A DNA stretch of 64,000 nt from an uncultured Bacteroidales bacterium (GCA_902782465.1 CACZNH010000012.1:1-64000), one strand, 5' to 3'. Counted from the stretch's first letter, positions 27,919 through 36,974 are shown. Translations and numbers: made by a program. Notes: generated by a model not told the origin, from the letters alone.

Positions 27919-29109
27919 ATGAAGTTTTACGTGATAGGTATCAGTGACGCGCCGCGGCCTTATCTGCCGCCAGAGGTCATCAGCATCATATGTAATGGGC
28001 GTGTTTTCTCGGGCGGCAAGCGCCACTATGGACTTGTTGAACCTTATTTGCCCGAGGGATCACAATGGATCGAAATCACCACCCCATTGGATGCAGTCTT
28101 CGAGCAGTATCACGACGAGGTGATTGTATTCGCCAGCGGTGACCCGTTGTTCTTCGGCTTTGCCAATACCATCAAGCGCAAGATGCCTGATGCCGAGATT
28201 GTACTGTTCCCGTCATTCAACTCCCTGCAGCTGCTGGCTCATCGCCTGGTGATGCCCTATAACGATATGCGTATCGTCTCATTAACGGGGCGTCCCTGGC
28301 CCGAATTTGACAAAGCATTGATTGAGCGGGCAGGCAAAATCGGTGTATTGACCGACCACGAGCACACACCTGGCGCCATCGCCCACAGGATGCTGGAATA
28401 TGGCTACAACGGCTATACGATGCATGTGGGCGAGCACTTGGGCAACCCCAAAGAAGAGCACATCACGACATTGTCGCTTGAAGAAGCTGCACAGCATGAG
28501 TTTGATTATCCCAACTGCCTTATCTTGGTCGGCAATGACCCCAGACCACGGTATTTTGGCATCCCCGAGAGCGAATTCGCCTTGCTCGATGGCCGTGAAA
28601 AGATGATTACTAAGGCACCGATACGCCTGTTGTCCCTACAAGCCCTGGAATTACCGCAAAAAACTGTCCTATGGGACATCGGTTTCTGCACCGGCAGTGT
28701 GTCTATCGAGGCGCGGTTGCAGTTCCCGCACCTGCACGTCGAGGCCTTTGAAATCAGGCCCGAGTGCGAGGCATTAATGACCGAAAACAGCAGACGATTC
28801 GGCACACCAGGCATCAACCACCACATAGGGGACTTCCTCGAAGCTGATATTGAAAACCTCCCCCACCCCGATGCCGTTTTCATCGGTGGACATGGCGGTC
28901 ACCTAAAAGAAATCATGGCACGCGTGCTGACGGTCCTGACTGATGACGGCTGCATCGTGATGAACAGCGTCACCTCACCCATGGTGCATACCGACAGTCA
29001 CCAACTGTTTAATGAGGCGTGTGCCGAATTGGGTTTAAAGCAAGAACCACCCACACACATCATCCTGAACGACAATAACCCGATAGAGATACTCAAATGC
29101 AAAAGATAG
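27919..29109 (+). CDS. cbiET: Precorrin-6Y/cobalt-precorrin C5,C15-methyltransferase (decarboxylating), CbiE-CbiT fusion
   Basis: A 396-aa CobL-type protein. The N-terminal half (1-200) is a CbiE tetrapyrrole methylase: MKFYVIGISDAPRPYLPPEV, VIVFASGDPLFFGFANTI (67-84) and FPSFNSLQLLAHRL. The C-terminal half (about 215-396) is a CbiT Rossmann methyltransferase with VLWDIGFCTGSVSIEARL as the SAM loop and FIGGHGGHLKEIM. Together they methylate C5 and C15 and remove the C12 acetate carboxyl group. The stop overlaps the next start by 13 bases. Confidence 0.95.
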   Translation: MKFYVIGISDAPRPYLPPEVISIICNGRVFSGGKRHYGLVEPYLPEGSQWIEITTPLDAVFEQYHDEVIVFASGDPLFFGFANTIKRKMPDAEIVLFPSFNSLQLLAHRLVMPYNDMRIVSLTGRPWPEFDKALIERAGKIGVLTDHEHTPGAIAHRMLEYGYNGYTMHVGEHLGNPKEEHITTLSLEEAAQHEFDYPNCLILVGNDPRPRYFGIPESEFALLDGREKMITKAPIRLLSLQALELPQKTVLWDIGFCTGSVSIEARLQFPHLHVEAFEIRPECEALMTENSRRFGTPGINHHIGDFLEADIENLPHPDAVFIGGHGGHLKEIMARVLTVLTDDGCIVMNSVTSPMVHTDSHQLFNEACAELGLKQEPPTHIILNDNNPIEILKCKR

Positions 29110-30872
29110 CCGTAATACCCGTGAGCGACGAGGGCCGCGATATAGCCGAAACCCTCCAGCAAGAGTTCCAAGCCTCAGTCATCAAACGTGCCGAGGTCGC
29201 CAAGCGATGGAAAGATTTTGACGCGTTCATCTTTATAGGTGCTATGGGCATCTGTGTGCGCACGATAGCATCCTTCATCGAGGACAAGCACACCGACCCG
29301 GCAGTTATCTGCGTGGACAGTATGGCTAACCACGTGATTTCGGTTTTGTCTGGTCATGTGGGTGGCGCCAACGATTTGACTCGCCGAGTGGCTTCGGCGT
29401 TAGGCTCCGAAGCAGTTATTACGACCCAAAGCGACAATGCAGGACTTTGGGCGCTGGATACGCTCTCAGAGCGGTTCAACTGGTCCATTGCCAGCGAGGA
29501 TGACATGAATGCCTGCATTTTTGCTTTCGTCAACCGCAAGCCAACGGCTTTATTTATGGAGGTGCGTGATGAAGGTACCGATTATCTGGAAAAGACTCTT
29601 CCCGACCACGTCACCATCATCAATGACCTCAGCGAGGCTGACCCCAAGAAATACCGTCTCCTCATCATGGTGACACCCTATCGCCGCTATGCACCTGAGG
29701 GCATGATGTCGCTGCACTTCGTGCCCATGGTAGGCACAATCGGCTTTGGGCTAGCTCATTACCCCGAGGACTACAAGTTCATCTATGACCAGATGGACGA
29801 GGCTTTAGCCGAATGGGGCATCCTGCCGTGTGCTATCCGTTACTGCACGATTGATGTCAAGGCCGATGAGCCGTTTGTGCAACTATTGAAGGACGGGTAT
29901 GATGAGGAAGTTGAATTCTTCACGGCCGAACAACTGGCAGCCGTTGAGGTGCCCAATCCTAGTGAAACGGTGGCCAAGCACGTAGGCACGCCCAGTGTGT
30001 GTGAGGCGGCTGCCATCTTGGGCTCCAATCACGGCAAACTGATTGTACCCAAAATCAAAGGCAAGAATTTCACCGTTGCGCTGGCCATCGACCACCAATA
30101 CCTGCGTGACCAACAGGGCCACATCGAGATTGTGGGCGCAGGTCCAGGCGATCCTGACTTGGTTTCGGTGCGAGGCCGCAAGATGCTGGAACGTGCCGAC
30201 CTCATACTGTACGCTGGTTCTTTAGTTCCGCGCGAGTTAACCTTGTGCGCCAAGCCCGGTGCCGTAGTGCGCAGTTCAGCAGGGATGAACCTTGAGGAGC
30301 AATGTGAGTTGATGAAGGAATTCTATGACAAGGGTAAGTTTATCGTGCGCCTGCATACGGGCGACCCTTGTATTTTCGGAGCAATACAAGAACAGATGGC
30401 CTTCTTTGACCAGCACAATATGCACTACCACATTACGCCGGGCATTTCATCATTCCTTGCCGCAGCAGCCGAATTACGCAGCCAGTTTACCATCCCCGAG
30501 CGCACCCAAACCATCATCCTCACACGCGGTGAGGGCCGCACCCCCATGCCCGAGAAGGAGCAGTTGCACCTGCTGGCCAAGAGTCAGAGCACGATGTGCA
30601 TTTTCCTGAGTGCAGCCATCGTGGATGACGTGCAGCGGGAATTGCTCACGGAGTATCCCGAGGACACTCCCGTCGCCGCCTGCTACCACCTCACCTGGCC
30701 CGACCAGCGCATCTACCGAGGCGTGCTGAGGGATTTGGCCAAGATTGTCCACGACAACAAGCTCACGCTGACCACAATGCTCGTCGTGGGCGAAGCCATT
30801 GACAACCGTAAAGGCCTCTCGGAATTATACAACAAGCATTTCACACACCTGTTCAGAAAGGGCGACGCATGA
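29097..30872 (+). CDS. cbiGF: Fused cobalt-precorrin-5A hydrolase (CbiG) and precorrin-4 C11-methyltransferase (CbiF/CobM)
   Basis: A 591-aa fusion. The N-terminal CbiG part (1-340) shows FIFIGAMGICVRTIASFIEDK, VISVLSGHVGGANDLTRRVA and the C-terminal lobe VTPYRRYAPEGMMSLHFVPMVGTIGFG. It opens the delta-lactone ring, a step specific to the anaerobic pathway. Residues 345-591 are CbiF: IEIVGAGPGDPDLVSVRGRKML, YAGSLVPREL, LHTGDPCIFGAIQEQM and TPGISSFLAAAA. The two act in consecutive steps (C11 methylation, then lactone opening). Overlap with both neighbours indicates translational coupling. Confidence 0.94.
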   Translation: MQKIAVIPVSDEGRDIAETLQQEFQASVIKRAEVAKRWKDFDAFIFIGAMGICVRTIASFIEDKHTDPAVICVDSMANHVISVLSGHVGGANDLTRRVASALGSEAVITTQSDNAGLWALDTLSERFNWSIASEDDMNACIFAFVNRKPTALFMEVRDEGTDYLEKTLPDHVTIINDLSEADPKKYRLLIMVTPYRRYAPEGMMSLHFVPMVGTIGFGLAHYPEDYKFIYDQMDEALAEWGILPCAIRYCTIDVKADEPFVQLLKDGYDEEVEFFTAEQLAAVEVPNPSETVAKHVGTPSVCEAAAILGSNHGKLIVPKIKGKNFTVALAIDHQYLRDQQGHIEIVGAGPGDPDLVSVRGRKMLERADLILYAGSLVPRELTLCAKPGAVVRSSAGMNLEEQCELMKEFYDKGKFIVRLHTGDPCIFGAIQEQMAFFDQHNMHYHITPGISSFLAAAAELRSQFTIPERTQTIILTRGEGRTPMPEKEQLHLLAKSQSTMCIFLSAAIVDDVQRELLTEYPEDTPVAACYHLTWPDQRIYRGVLRDLAKIVHDNKLTLTTMLVVGEAIDNRKGLSELYNKHFTHLFRKGDA

Positions 30873-32623
30873 TCCTGGTATTCGGTGGAACGACAGAGGG
30901 CCGCGTGGCGGCAAAGGTACTCGAGGAATCGGGTGCCACCTATTACTATTCCACCCGTAGCAACACACAGGACATCCAACTCGTGCACGGTGTCCACGTA
31001 TCCGGTTCGATGGAGGTGCCTGAGATGGTCGCATTTTGCCATAAGCATAGCATTCGCCTGATTATTGACGCAGCCCACCCGTTTGCCGTCAATCTCCATC
31101 GCAATGTCGTTAGTCTAGCAGAGCAAATCAGCGTACCTGTCATCCGTTTTGACCGCATCTATCCGCCCCATGACGATGACCTTATATGGTGTAAAGACTA
31201 TGACGATGCCATCAATCAACTGAAGGCTCATAAAATTAACCGTCTGCTTGCACTCACCGGTGTGAATACCATTGCGAAACTGCGCGATTTCTGGGAGAGC
31301 CATGACTGCTGGTTCCGCATCCTAAACAGAGATGAATCACTCGCAGGTTCACAGAAGGCCGGATTTTCTACCGACCACCTCGTTTATTATGAGAAAGACG
31401 ACACCGCATCGTTGATTGGGCGACTGCAGCCCCAGGCCATTATCACAAAGGAAAGCGGCTTGAGCGGCGGCTTTGCCGAAAAAGTGGAGGCAGCACGACA
31501 AGCGGGTATTAAAATTTTTGTTGTGGAGCGACCTGATTATCCCACGGCTGATGGTGTAACCGTTGGACACGTCAACGGCCCTCACGGCTTGCGCCGCATG
31601 GTGGAGAAACTGTTGCCCGATTTTTACCCGTTGCATAGCGGTTTGACCACGGGCACCTGTGCCACAGCTGCTGCCATTGCTGCAACAAAAAGGCAGAAAA
31701 CAGGAGAAACACCAACCTCTGTGCCCGTCATCTTGCCCGATGGAGAGACGATTGATGTCGATGTGACATACAGCGACGGCTATGCCTCCGTGTTCAAGCA
31801 GGCAGGTGATGATCCCGATGTGACCAACGGCATTGAGATACGCGCTCATGTCGAGCCTAGCGACCATTTCGAGATATTGGGTGGTGAGGGTGTCGGCAGG
31901 TTTACGGTGCCAGGGTTTGACTTTCCGCCAGGCGAGGCTGCCATCAACAAGGCACCGCGGCAGATGATGCGCGACAACATCAAGGGAAATGTAAGCATCA
32001 CCATCAGCGTGCCACAAGGTGCCGAGATAGCCCGTCGCACCTTCAATCCACGCCTGGGCATTGAGGGCGGCATCAGCATTATCGGTGTCTCTGGCATTGT
32101 CAAGCCTTTCAGTGAGGAAGCCTTTGTGGCCAGTATCCGCAAGTGTATGCAGGTCGCCAAGGCATCGGGCAGCGACCGCGTGGTCATCAACAGCGGTGGC
32201 AAGAGTGAGCGCTTTGTAAAAGCGCAATACACTGACCTGCCACAGCAGGCTTTTGTGGAATATGGAAATTACATCGGTGATACCTTGACCATCGCCAATG
32301 AACTTGACATCAAAAATGTCACCATGGGCGTGATGCTGGGTAAGGCGGTGAAACTAGCTGCAGGAAACCTCGACACGCACAGTCGACACACCACCATGGA
32401 CAAAGATTTCGTCATGGGAATGCTCCACGAGGCGGGCATCAACATCGATATCAGCGACCTCACCCTCGCCCGCGAACTGTGGGAGAGAATCCCCCAAGAA
32501 AAACTCCAGGATTTTGCCACAGTTGTCATCAACCACTGCGCTCACTACTGCGCCCCGCTATTGCCTAACGGTGTGCTTACTATCCTTCTTATTGATGATA
32601 ATGGGAAGATTTATTACTCGTAA
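30869..32623 (+). CDS. cbiJD: Fused precorrin-6A reductase (CbiJ/CobK) and cobalt-precorrin-5B C1-methyltransferase (CbiD)
   Basis: A 584-aa fusion. Residues 1-245 match CbiJ/CobK: MILVFGGTTEGRVAAKVLEE, AAHPFAVNLHRNV, LALTGVNTIAKL and AIITKESGLSGGFAEKVEAA; this half reduces the corrin ring with NAD(P)H. Residues 250-584 match CbiD: PLHSGLTTGTCATAAAIAA, FNPRLGIEGGISIIGVSG, VVINSGGKSE and TMGVMLGKAVKLAAGNLDTHS; this half methylates C1. CbiD confirms the anaerobic route. The start overlaps cbiGF by 4 bases (ATGA), and the 3' end overlaps the convergent btuC by 10 bases. It is the last gene of the operon. Confidence 0.94.
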   Translation: MILVFGGTTEGRVAAKVLEESGATYYYSTRSNTQDIQLVHGVHVSGSMEVPEMVAFCHKHSIRLIIDAAHPFAVNLHRNVVSLAEQISVPVIRFDRIYPPHDDDLIWCKDYDDAINQLKAHKINRLLALTGVNTIAKLRDFWESHDCWFRILNRDESLAGSQKAGFSTDHLVYYEKDDTASLIGRLQPQAIITKESGLSGGFAEKVEAARQAGIKIFVVERPDYPTADGVTVGHVNGPHGLRRMVEKLLPDFYPLHSGLTTGTCATAAAIAATKRQKTGETPTSVPVILPDGETIDVDVTYSDGYASVFKQAGDDPDVTNGIEIRAHVEPSDHFEILGGEGVGRFTVPGFDFPPGEAAINKAPRQMMRDNIKGNVSITISVPQGAEIARRTFNPRLGIEGGISIIGVSGIVKPFSEEAFVASIRKCMQVAKASGSDRVVINSGGKSERFVKAQYTDLPQQAFVEYGNYIGDTLTIANELDIKNVTMGVMLGKAVKLAAGNLDTHSRHTTMDKDFVMGMLHEAGINIDISDLTLARELWERIPQEKLQDFATVVINHCAHYCAPLLPNGVLTILLIDDNGKIYYS

Positions 32624-33645
32624 GAGGTTTTGCGGCGGCGGTAGAGGACGTAGATGATGATGGGTGCACCGATGAGCGCGGTGACGCTGTTGACGGGCAT
32701 GGCGCCTTCAAATCCCGGAGCACGGGCAATCAGATTACAGATTAGAGCCAAGGCTGCGCCACACAGGGCGGTAGCGGGCATCAACTTCCAGTGGTCGCTG
32801 GTACGGAAGATTCCACGGGCCAGATGAGGTACGGCCATACCGATGAACATGATAGGGCCACAATAGGCGGTGACGATAGCGACCAAGGTACCCGAGCAGA
32901 TGATGATCCAAGTGCGGGCGCGTTTGACATTAACACCCAAGTTGGCGGCATAACGGTCGCCCAGCAGCATGGCATTCAACGGCTTTACTAACAGGAAACT
33001 CAGGGGCAGCAGGATGCACATGAGCACCACAAAAAGTATCATCTGGTCTCCTGACACGCGAGAGAACGAGCCGAGTCCCCACACCACAAAGGCCTTGACA
33101 TCTTCCTCGGGACTGAGGAACTTGAGCACGCCGATGATGGCAGTAGCCAAGTAACCGATCATCACGCCGATGATGAGTAGTGTGACATTTCCTTTGACTT
33201 TGCCCGAAATCCACACAATGAGCATCATCACAGCGATGGCACCAATGATAGCAGCGACCGAAACAGCTGCGTCACCCAGATAACCCAACGAACTCAAGGC
33301 CACACCACCCAGCTGCCCTGACAAAAGCACGACAAAGGCTACACCCAAACTGGCACCGTTGGAGATACCCAAAATGGACGGTCCCGCCAGCGGGTTGTGG
33401 AAGATGGTCTGCATCATCAGACCGCTCACAGCCAGGCCCGCCCCTGCTACGATGGCGGTGAGCACCTGTGGCAGACGTGAACTGAGGATGATATTCGTCC
33501 AAATTTCGCTTTCGCTGCCCTGGCCGACAAGAATACGGCAGATGTCACCCACCGGAATCTCGACAGAACCGATGAACAGATTGGCAATCGTCATCACGAG
33601 GATTGCCACCACAAGGGCTAACATCAAAGGTAGCGTGCGTCTCAT
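32614..33645 (-). CDS. btuC: Vitamin B12 ABC transporter permease BtuC (FecCD family)
   Basis: A 343-aa inner-membrane permease with about ten hydrophobic segments. Typical FecCD text is present: RLPQVLTAIVAGAGLAVSGLMMQTIFHNPLAGPSILGISNGASLG (about 55-99), then YCGPIMFIGMAVPHLARGI near residue 265. It imports corrinoids delivered by BtuF. No ATPase (BtuD) gene follows; the next gene is the convergent cbiJD, whose end it overlaps by 10 bases. BtuD must therefore be elsewhere. It follows btuF in the same minus-strand unit after a 105-base gap containing an inverted repeat. Confidence 0.92.
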   Translation of the reverse strand: MRRTLPLMLALVVAILVMTIANLFIGSVEIPVGDICRILVGQGSESEIWTNIILSSRLPQVLTAIVAGAGLAVSGLMMQTIFHNPLAGPSILGISNGASLGVAFVVLLSGQLGGVALSSLGYLGDAAVSVAAIIGAIAVMMLIVWISGKVKGNVTLLIIGVMIGYLATAIIGVLKFLSPEEDVKAFVVWGLGSFSRVSGDQMILFVVLMCILLPLSFLLVKPLNAMLLGDRYAANLGVNVKRARTWIIICSGTLVAIVTAYCGPIMFIGMAVPHLARGIFRTSDHWKLMPATALCGAALALICNLIARAPGFEGAMPVNSVTALIGAPIIIYVLYRRRKTSYE

Positions 33646-33699
33646 AAAATCAAAAGGAAAACAATAAGTACAATAAAGACAATAATTGATTATCGTTTA

Positions 33700-33730
33700 T
33701 TTATCATTGTACTTGTTGTATTTATTGTTG
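33700..33730 (-). repeat. 31-nt intergenic repeat, copy A (inverted relative to copy at 35740)
   Basis: Read on minus, this stretch begins CAACAATAAATACAAC and matches 35740-35770 on plus at 30 of 31 positions. It lies in the btuF-btuC gap, next to a partly complementary A-rich tract (about 33660-33684) with which it can form a hairpin. Confidence 0.65.
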
Positions 33731-33750
33731 TTTGTTTAGTTTTCTGATTA

Positions 33751-34854
33751 TTATTTGTCGAGAAGTCGATAAAAGGTGGGTTGGTAGTCTTTCTCGACCA
33801 GTTCCGGATGGAAAATGGCGACAAAGTCCTTCAGCAGCACATCGGGCTTAACAGGAGCGATTTCGTAATAGGGCGTCTGCTTCATGTTGCAGTAGATGAC
33901 CTTTTTCTTTTTGAAGGCCTTGAACATCTCGTTGCGGGGCTCACTGGCCTTCAGCGCCTCATATGAGAAATCGCCCTGGTAGCTGTTGAGGATGCGCCAA
34001 TAATCAGCATTGGCCGACAAGGCATACATCTTCTCAAATTCCAAGTCCTCACCCGAGGTCTCGTCATCATTGATGACATAGTCGGCACCCGCGTCACGGA
34101 AGATCTGGGCCAGATAGTTCTTGCCGCCCACAGCATGCCAGTTGCCGTAGTGCATCTCACCGCTTGTTACGGTAGGACGGCTCTCGACCTTGGCGGCTTT
34201 CTCCTTCAACTCGTTATAGCGGCTCTCGATGCCGGCGAAAATCTCGGCGGCTTCTTTCTCCTTGCCGATAAACATGCCGATGAACTTAATCCACTCAGCC
34301 TGTCCCAGCGGATCAAGTTCCTTGTAACCCAGATGGGGAACCAGCGTTATGCCAATTTCCTTGATGGCATCATAGCCGCCGCGCTTGGACGGAGAGATGA
34401 AGATAACGTCAGGATTGGCTGCCATCACCACCTCTGGGTCAAATTCACCCTCCATACCGATTTTGACGATGCGGCCGTCTTTTACGCGCGCCTTGATGTC
34501 CTTGTTAAAGAGGTTCTTGGTACCGGTGATGCCCTTCACCACATCATGGGCATCAAGGATGGTGAAATTGGACAGTTGCAGCGAGGTCATGCAAATCGTG
34601 CGCTCGATGGGCACTTTGACCTTGACATAGCCATCGGGGACCACGGCCTCGGCATCATGTACAAGGGCAAAATGATCTTTCTTACCCACATCAACCAGAC
34701 GAATGTCGGCCGAGTCACGGACGCTGAACCCTGTAGCATATTTCACTGTCACTTCTTCCATCGAATCGGCGCCCGACTTCGATTGCTTGTCACCCTGTGA
34801 AGAGCAGGCGCAAAGCAGCACTAAAACTGCAAAAATTCCAATAAACTTCTTCAT
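33751..34854 (-). CDS. btuF: Corrinoid-binding lipoprotein BtuF-like (ABC transporter substrate-binding protein)
   Basis: A lipoprotein of about 367 aa from MKKFIGIFAVLVLLCACSS (lipobox LLCAC); the ATG at 34866 four codons earlier is also possible. It has the helical-backbone fold of iron-siderophore/B12-binding proteins: two alpha/beta lobes, with RTICMTSLQLSNFTILDAHDVVKGITG in the first and DVIFISPSKRGGYDAIKEIG at the hinge. Genomic context (BtuC next, B12 genes both sides) points to corrinoids rather than heme or siderophores. Its promoter is divergent from that of cobS. Confidence 0.85.
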   Translation of the reverse strand: MKKFIGIFAVLVLLCACSSQGDKQSKSGADSMEEVTVKYATGFSVRDSADIRLVDVGKKDHFALVHDAEAVVPDGYVKVKVPIERTICMTSLQLSNFTILDAHDVVKGITGTKNLFNKDIKARVKDGRIVKIGMEGEFDPEVVMAANPDVIFISPSKRGGYDAIKEIGITLVPHLGYKELDPLGQAEWIKFIGMFIGKEKEAAEIFAGIESRYNELKEKAAKVESRPTVTSGEMHYGNWHAVGGKNYLAQIFRDAGADYVINDDETSGEDLEFEKMYALSANADYWRILNSYQGDFSYEALKASEPRNEMFKAFKKKKVIYCNMKQTPYYEIAPVKPDVLLKDFVAIFHPELVEKDYQPTFYRLLDK

Positions 34855-34879
34855 TCTTTTGTTCATTTGATTTATGCTA

Positions 34880-34939
34880 CAAAGGTACTACTTTTTTAGG
34901 GAACAAAAGGCCGTAAACAATGAATATTTTGTACCTTTG
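34880..34939. promoter_or_regulatory. Divergent btuF / cobS promoter region
   Basis: On minus, TACCTTTG (34887-34880) precedes the btuF start by about 13-25 bases. On plus, TACCTTTG (34932-34939) ends only 4 bases before the cobS ATG at 34944, predicting an essentially leaderless mRNA. The two boxes are identical in sequence. No riboswitch is present here. Confidence 0.55.
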
Positions 34940-34943
34940 CGCT

Positions 34944-35729
34944 ATGGAAGAAAAAGCTGAAAAAACAAGGTGGTATGACAACATTTGGGCTGCGTTGATT
35001 TTCTTTACGCGTTTGCCTTTTTGGAGAGCATATCAGCCCCCTCAGTCGAGTTACAAAACAGTCGTTGAGTTTTGGCCGTTGACGGGCTGGCTCACGGGTG
35101 GCGCGATGGCTGCGACACTATATTTTGGCAGTATGGTGCTGCCTTATGCCGTGGCCGTTATCGCTGCGATTGCTGTGCGATTGCTCATAACGGGAGCGTT
35201 GCACGAAGATGGCCTCGCCGACTACTTTGACGGTTTTGGAGGCGGTAGCAACCGCGAGCGCATCCTCGCCATCATGAAGGATTCGCACATCGGCACCTAT
35301 GGCGTGCTGGGACTCATCATCTACATGTTGCTGTTGGGCGCCGCACTCTATAGCATGCCCGTAGTCGTGGCTGCGCTTGTTATCGTAGCCGCCGACCCAT
35401 ACTCTAAGATGGTCACAAGCCAGCTTGTGAATATGCTTCCCTATGCCCGCCGCGAAGAAGAAGCCAAGAACAAAACCATCTATCGCAAGCCATCCCTTGC
35501 TGCTGGGCTAAGTCTAACAGTGCAAGGACTCTTGCCGATGGCATTGATGATTTGGCTAACAGGTATTTCTTGGTACGCGGTCATTTTCATACCCGCACTG
35601 GTGATGTATTTCCTGTACCTGCTCATCCTGCGCAAAATTCAAGGTTATACGGGTGACTGCTGCGGTGCCGTGTGCCTGCTGGTGGAGCTGGCAGTATATC
35701 TGGTCGCCTGCTCACAACAATTGATGTAA
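34944..35729 (+). CDS. cobS: Cobalamin (5'-phosphate) synthase CobS
   Basis: A membrane enzyme of about 261 aa that joins adenosyl-GDP-cobinamide to alpha-ribazole (or its phosphate). The N-terminus AALIFFTRLPFW and the signature ITGALHEDGLADYFDGFGGGSNRERILAIMKDSHIGTYG (about 82-120; acidic DGLADxxDG motif) are diagnostic. Several transmembrane helices follow, and the end contains YTGDCCGAVCLLVELAVYL. The ATG at 34944 (MEEKAEKTRW) is preferred over 34920 because the -7 box lies between them. It is the first gene of the nucleotide-loop operon cobS-cobC-cobU-cobT. Confidence 0.95.
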   Translation: MEEKAEKTRWYDNIWAALIFFTRLPFWRAYQPPQSSYKTVVEFWPLTGWLTGGAMAATLYFGSMVLPYAVAVIAAIAVRLLITGALHEDGLADYFDGFGGGSNRERILAIMKDSHIGTYGVLGLIIYMLLLGAALYSMPVVVAALVIVAADPYSKMVTSQLVNMLPYARREEEAKNKTIYRKPSLAAGLSLTVQGLLPMALMIWLTGISWYAVIFIPALVMYFLYLLILRKIQGYTGDCCGAVCLLVELAVYLVACSQQLM

Positions 35730-35739
35730 GATAAATCAA

Positions 35740-35770
35740 CAACAATAAATACAACTAGTACAATGATAAA
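35740..35770 (+). repeat. 31-nt intergenic repeat, copy B
   Basis: Begins CAACAATAAATACAAC and matches the reverse complement of 33700-33730 with one mismatch. It lies in the cobS-cobC gap and can pair with a downstream tract (TTTTTGTATTTATTGTTTTC near 35783) to form a hairpin. Confidence 0.65.
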
Positions 35771-35812
35771 AATCGATATTCAATTTTTGTATTTATTGTT
35801 TTCTTTTTAATG

Positions 35813-36343
35813 ATGGAAGTTGTTTTGATTAGACATACCAGCGTTGATGTTCCAAAGGGGACATGTTACGGCCAGACCGACGTGCCTGTGCGTGACACCT
35901 TTGAGCAAGAAGCCGAGCTGACACGTCAGTCTCTCGAGCCGTTTTTGCCGTTTGACAAAGTATACTCGTCACCGCTGACACGGGCCCGCAAACTCGCGGC
36001 TTATTGCGGTTACCCAGATGCCGAAACCGACGAACGATTGCTGGAGATGAATATGGGCGAGTGGGAAATGCAGCTGTATGACGAAATCAAGGACCCTCAC
36101 CTTCAGGAATGGTACGACGACTACATCCACCAACCAACAACTGGTGGAGAGAGTTTTCTGCAGCAATATCAGCGGGTGGCGGCATTTCTTGACGAGCTCA
36201 AGGGCCAGCCCTATCAGCGAGTGGCCATCTTTGCCCATGCCGGGGTACTCATCAGCGCCGGCATTTATGCAGGTCTTTATTCTTGGGACAATGCTTGGAG
36301 CAATCTGGCCGATTACGGGGATTTTATTGTAATTACGATTTAG
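35813..36343 (+). CDS. cobC: Alpha-ribazole phosphatase CobC (histidine phosphatase family)
   Basis: A phosphatase of about 176 aa that removes the phosphate from alpha-ribazole-5'-phosphate or adenosylcobalamin-5'-phosphate. The histidine phosphatase signature LIRHTSVDVPKGTCYGQTDVPV is at the N-terminus. The second arginine motif YSSPLTRARKLAAYC, the EMNMGEWE segment and the second His in IFAHAGVLIS follow. An ATG one codon earlier (35810) is possible. It lies between cobS and cobU in one plus-strand unit. Confidence 0.9.
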   Translation: MEVVLIRHTSVDVPKGTCYGQTDVPVRDTFEQEAELTRQSLEPFLPFDKVYSSPLTRARKLAAYCGYPDAETDERLLEMNMGEWEMQLYDEIKDPHLQEWYDDYIHQPTTGGESFLQQYQRVAAFLDELKGQPYQRVAIFAHAGVLISAGIYAGLYSWDNAWSNLADYGDFIVITI

Positions 36344-36390
36344 AAATGTAGGGCCTCGCCTTGGTGTGGCCGTCAAACTAAGATAAGTCA

Positions 36391-36906
36391 ATGAGCAAAA
36401 TCATATTGATTACTGGTGGACAACGCTCGGGCAAAAGCCGATATGCCGAGGAACTGGCATTGAGCCTTGCCGACAATCCCGTGTATGTGGCTACTGCCCA
36501 TGTGTGGGACGAGGAGTTCAGTGAGCGCGTTCGCCGACATCAGGAACGTCGAGGGCCGCAGTGGACCAACATCGAGGAGGAGAAATACCTGAGCCGCCAT
36601 GATCTGACAGGCCGTGTGGCTGTCATCGACTGTGTCACGCTATGGCTGACTAATTTTTTCTTTGAGAATCAAAGTCAAGACACACAGCAAGTTTTAGATA
36701 TGGTCAAAGCGGAATTTGACCGCTTTACAGCCCAAGACGCCACTTTCATCTTTGTGACCAACGAAATCGGCAGCGGCGGCGTGAGCGTGGATGCCGTGCA
36801 ACGGCGTTTCACTGACCTGCAAGGCTGGATGAACCAGCACATCGCCAGCCGAGCCGACGAAGTCATCCTCATGGTTTCGGGAATCCCGGTAACAGTTAAA
36901 AGTTAA
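36391..36906 (+). CDS. cobU: Bifunctional adenosylcobinamide kinase / guanylyltransferase CobU (CobP)
   Basis: A 171-aa enzyme that phosphorylates adenosylcobinamide and attaches GMP. P-loop GGQRSGKS (9-16), the WTNIEEEKYLSRH segment, VIDCVTLWLTNFF (Walker B-like), and FVTNEIGSGGVSVDAVQRRFTDLQGWMNQHIA are all family landmarks. The end (VSGIPVTVKS) is the normal C-terminus. Confidence 0.95.
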   Translation: MSKIILITGGQRSGKSRYAEELALSLADNPVYVATAHVWDEEFSERVRRHQERRGPQWTNIEEEKYLSRHDLTGRVAVIDCVTLWLTNFFFENQSQDTQQVLDMVKAEFDRFTAQDATFIFVTNEIGSGGVSVDAVQRRFTDLQGWMNQHIASRADEVILMVSGIPVTVKS

Positions 36907-36921
36907 CAGTGATTAGTTAAC

Positions 36922-36961
36922 AGTTCTAGAGCATCTAGATAATCTAGAATATCTAGAAACT
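36922..36961. repeat. CTAGA-rich hairpin between cobU and cobT
   Basis: AGTTCTAGA...TCTAGA (36922-36939) pairs with TCTAGA...CTAGAAACT (36943-36961), an imperfect palindrome containing four CTAGA units. There is no T-run; it is an intergenic repeat of unknown role. Confidence 0.5.
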
Positions 36962-36974
36962 AAGAACCAAGAAA

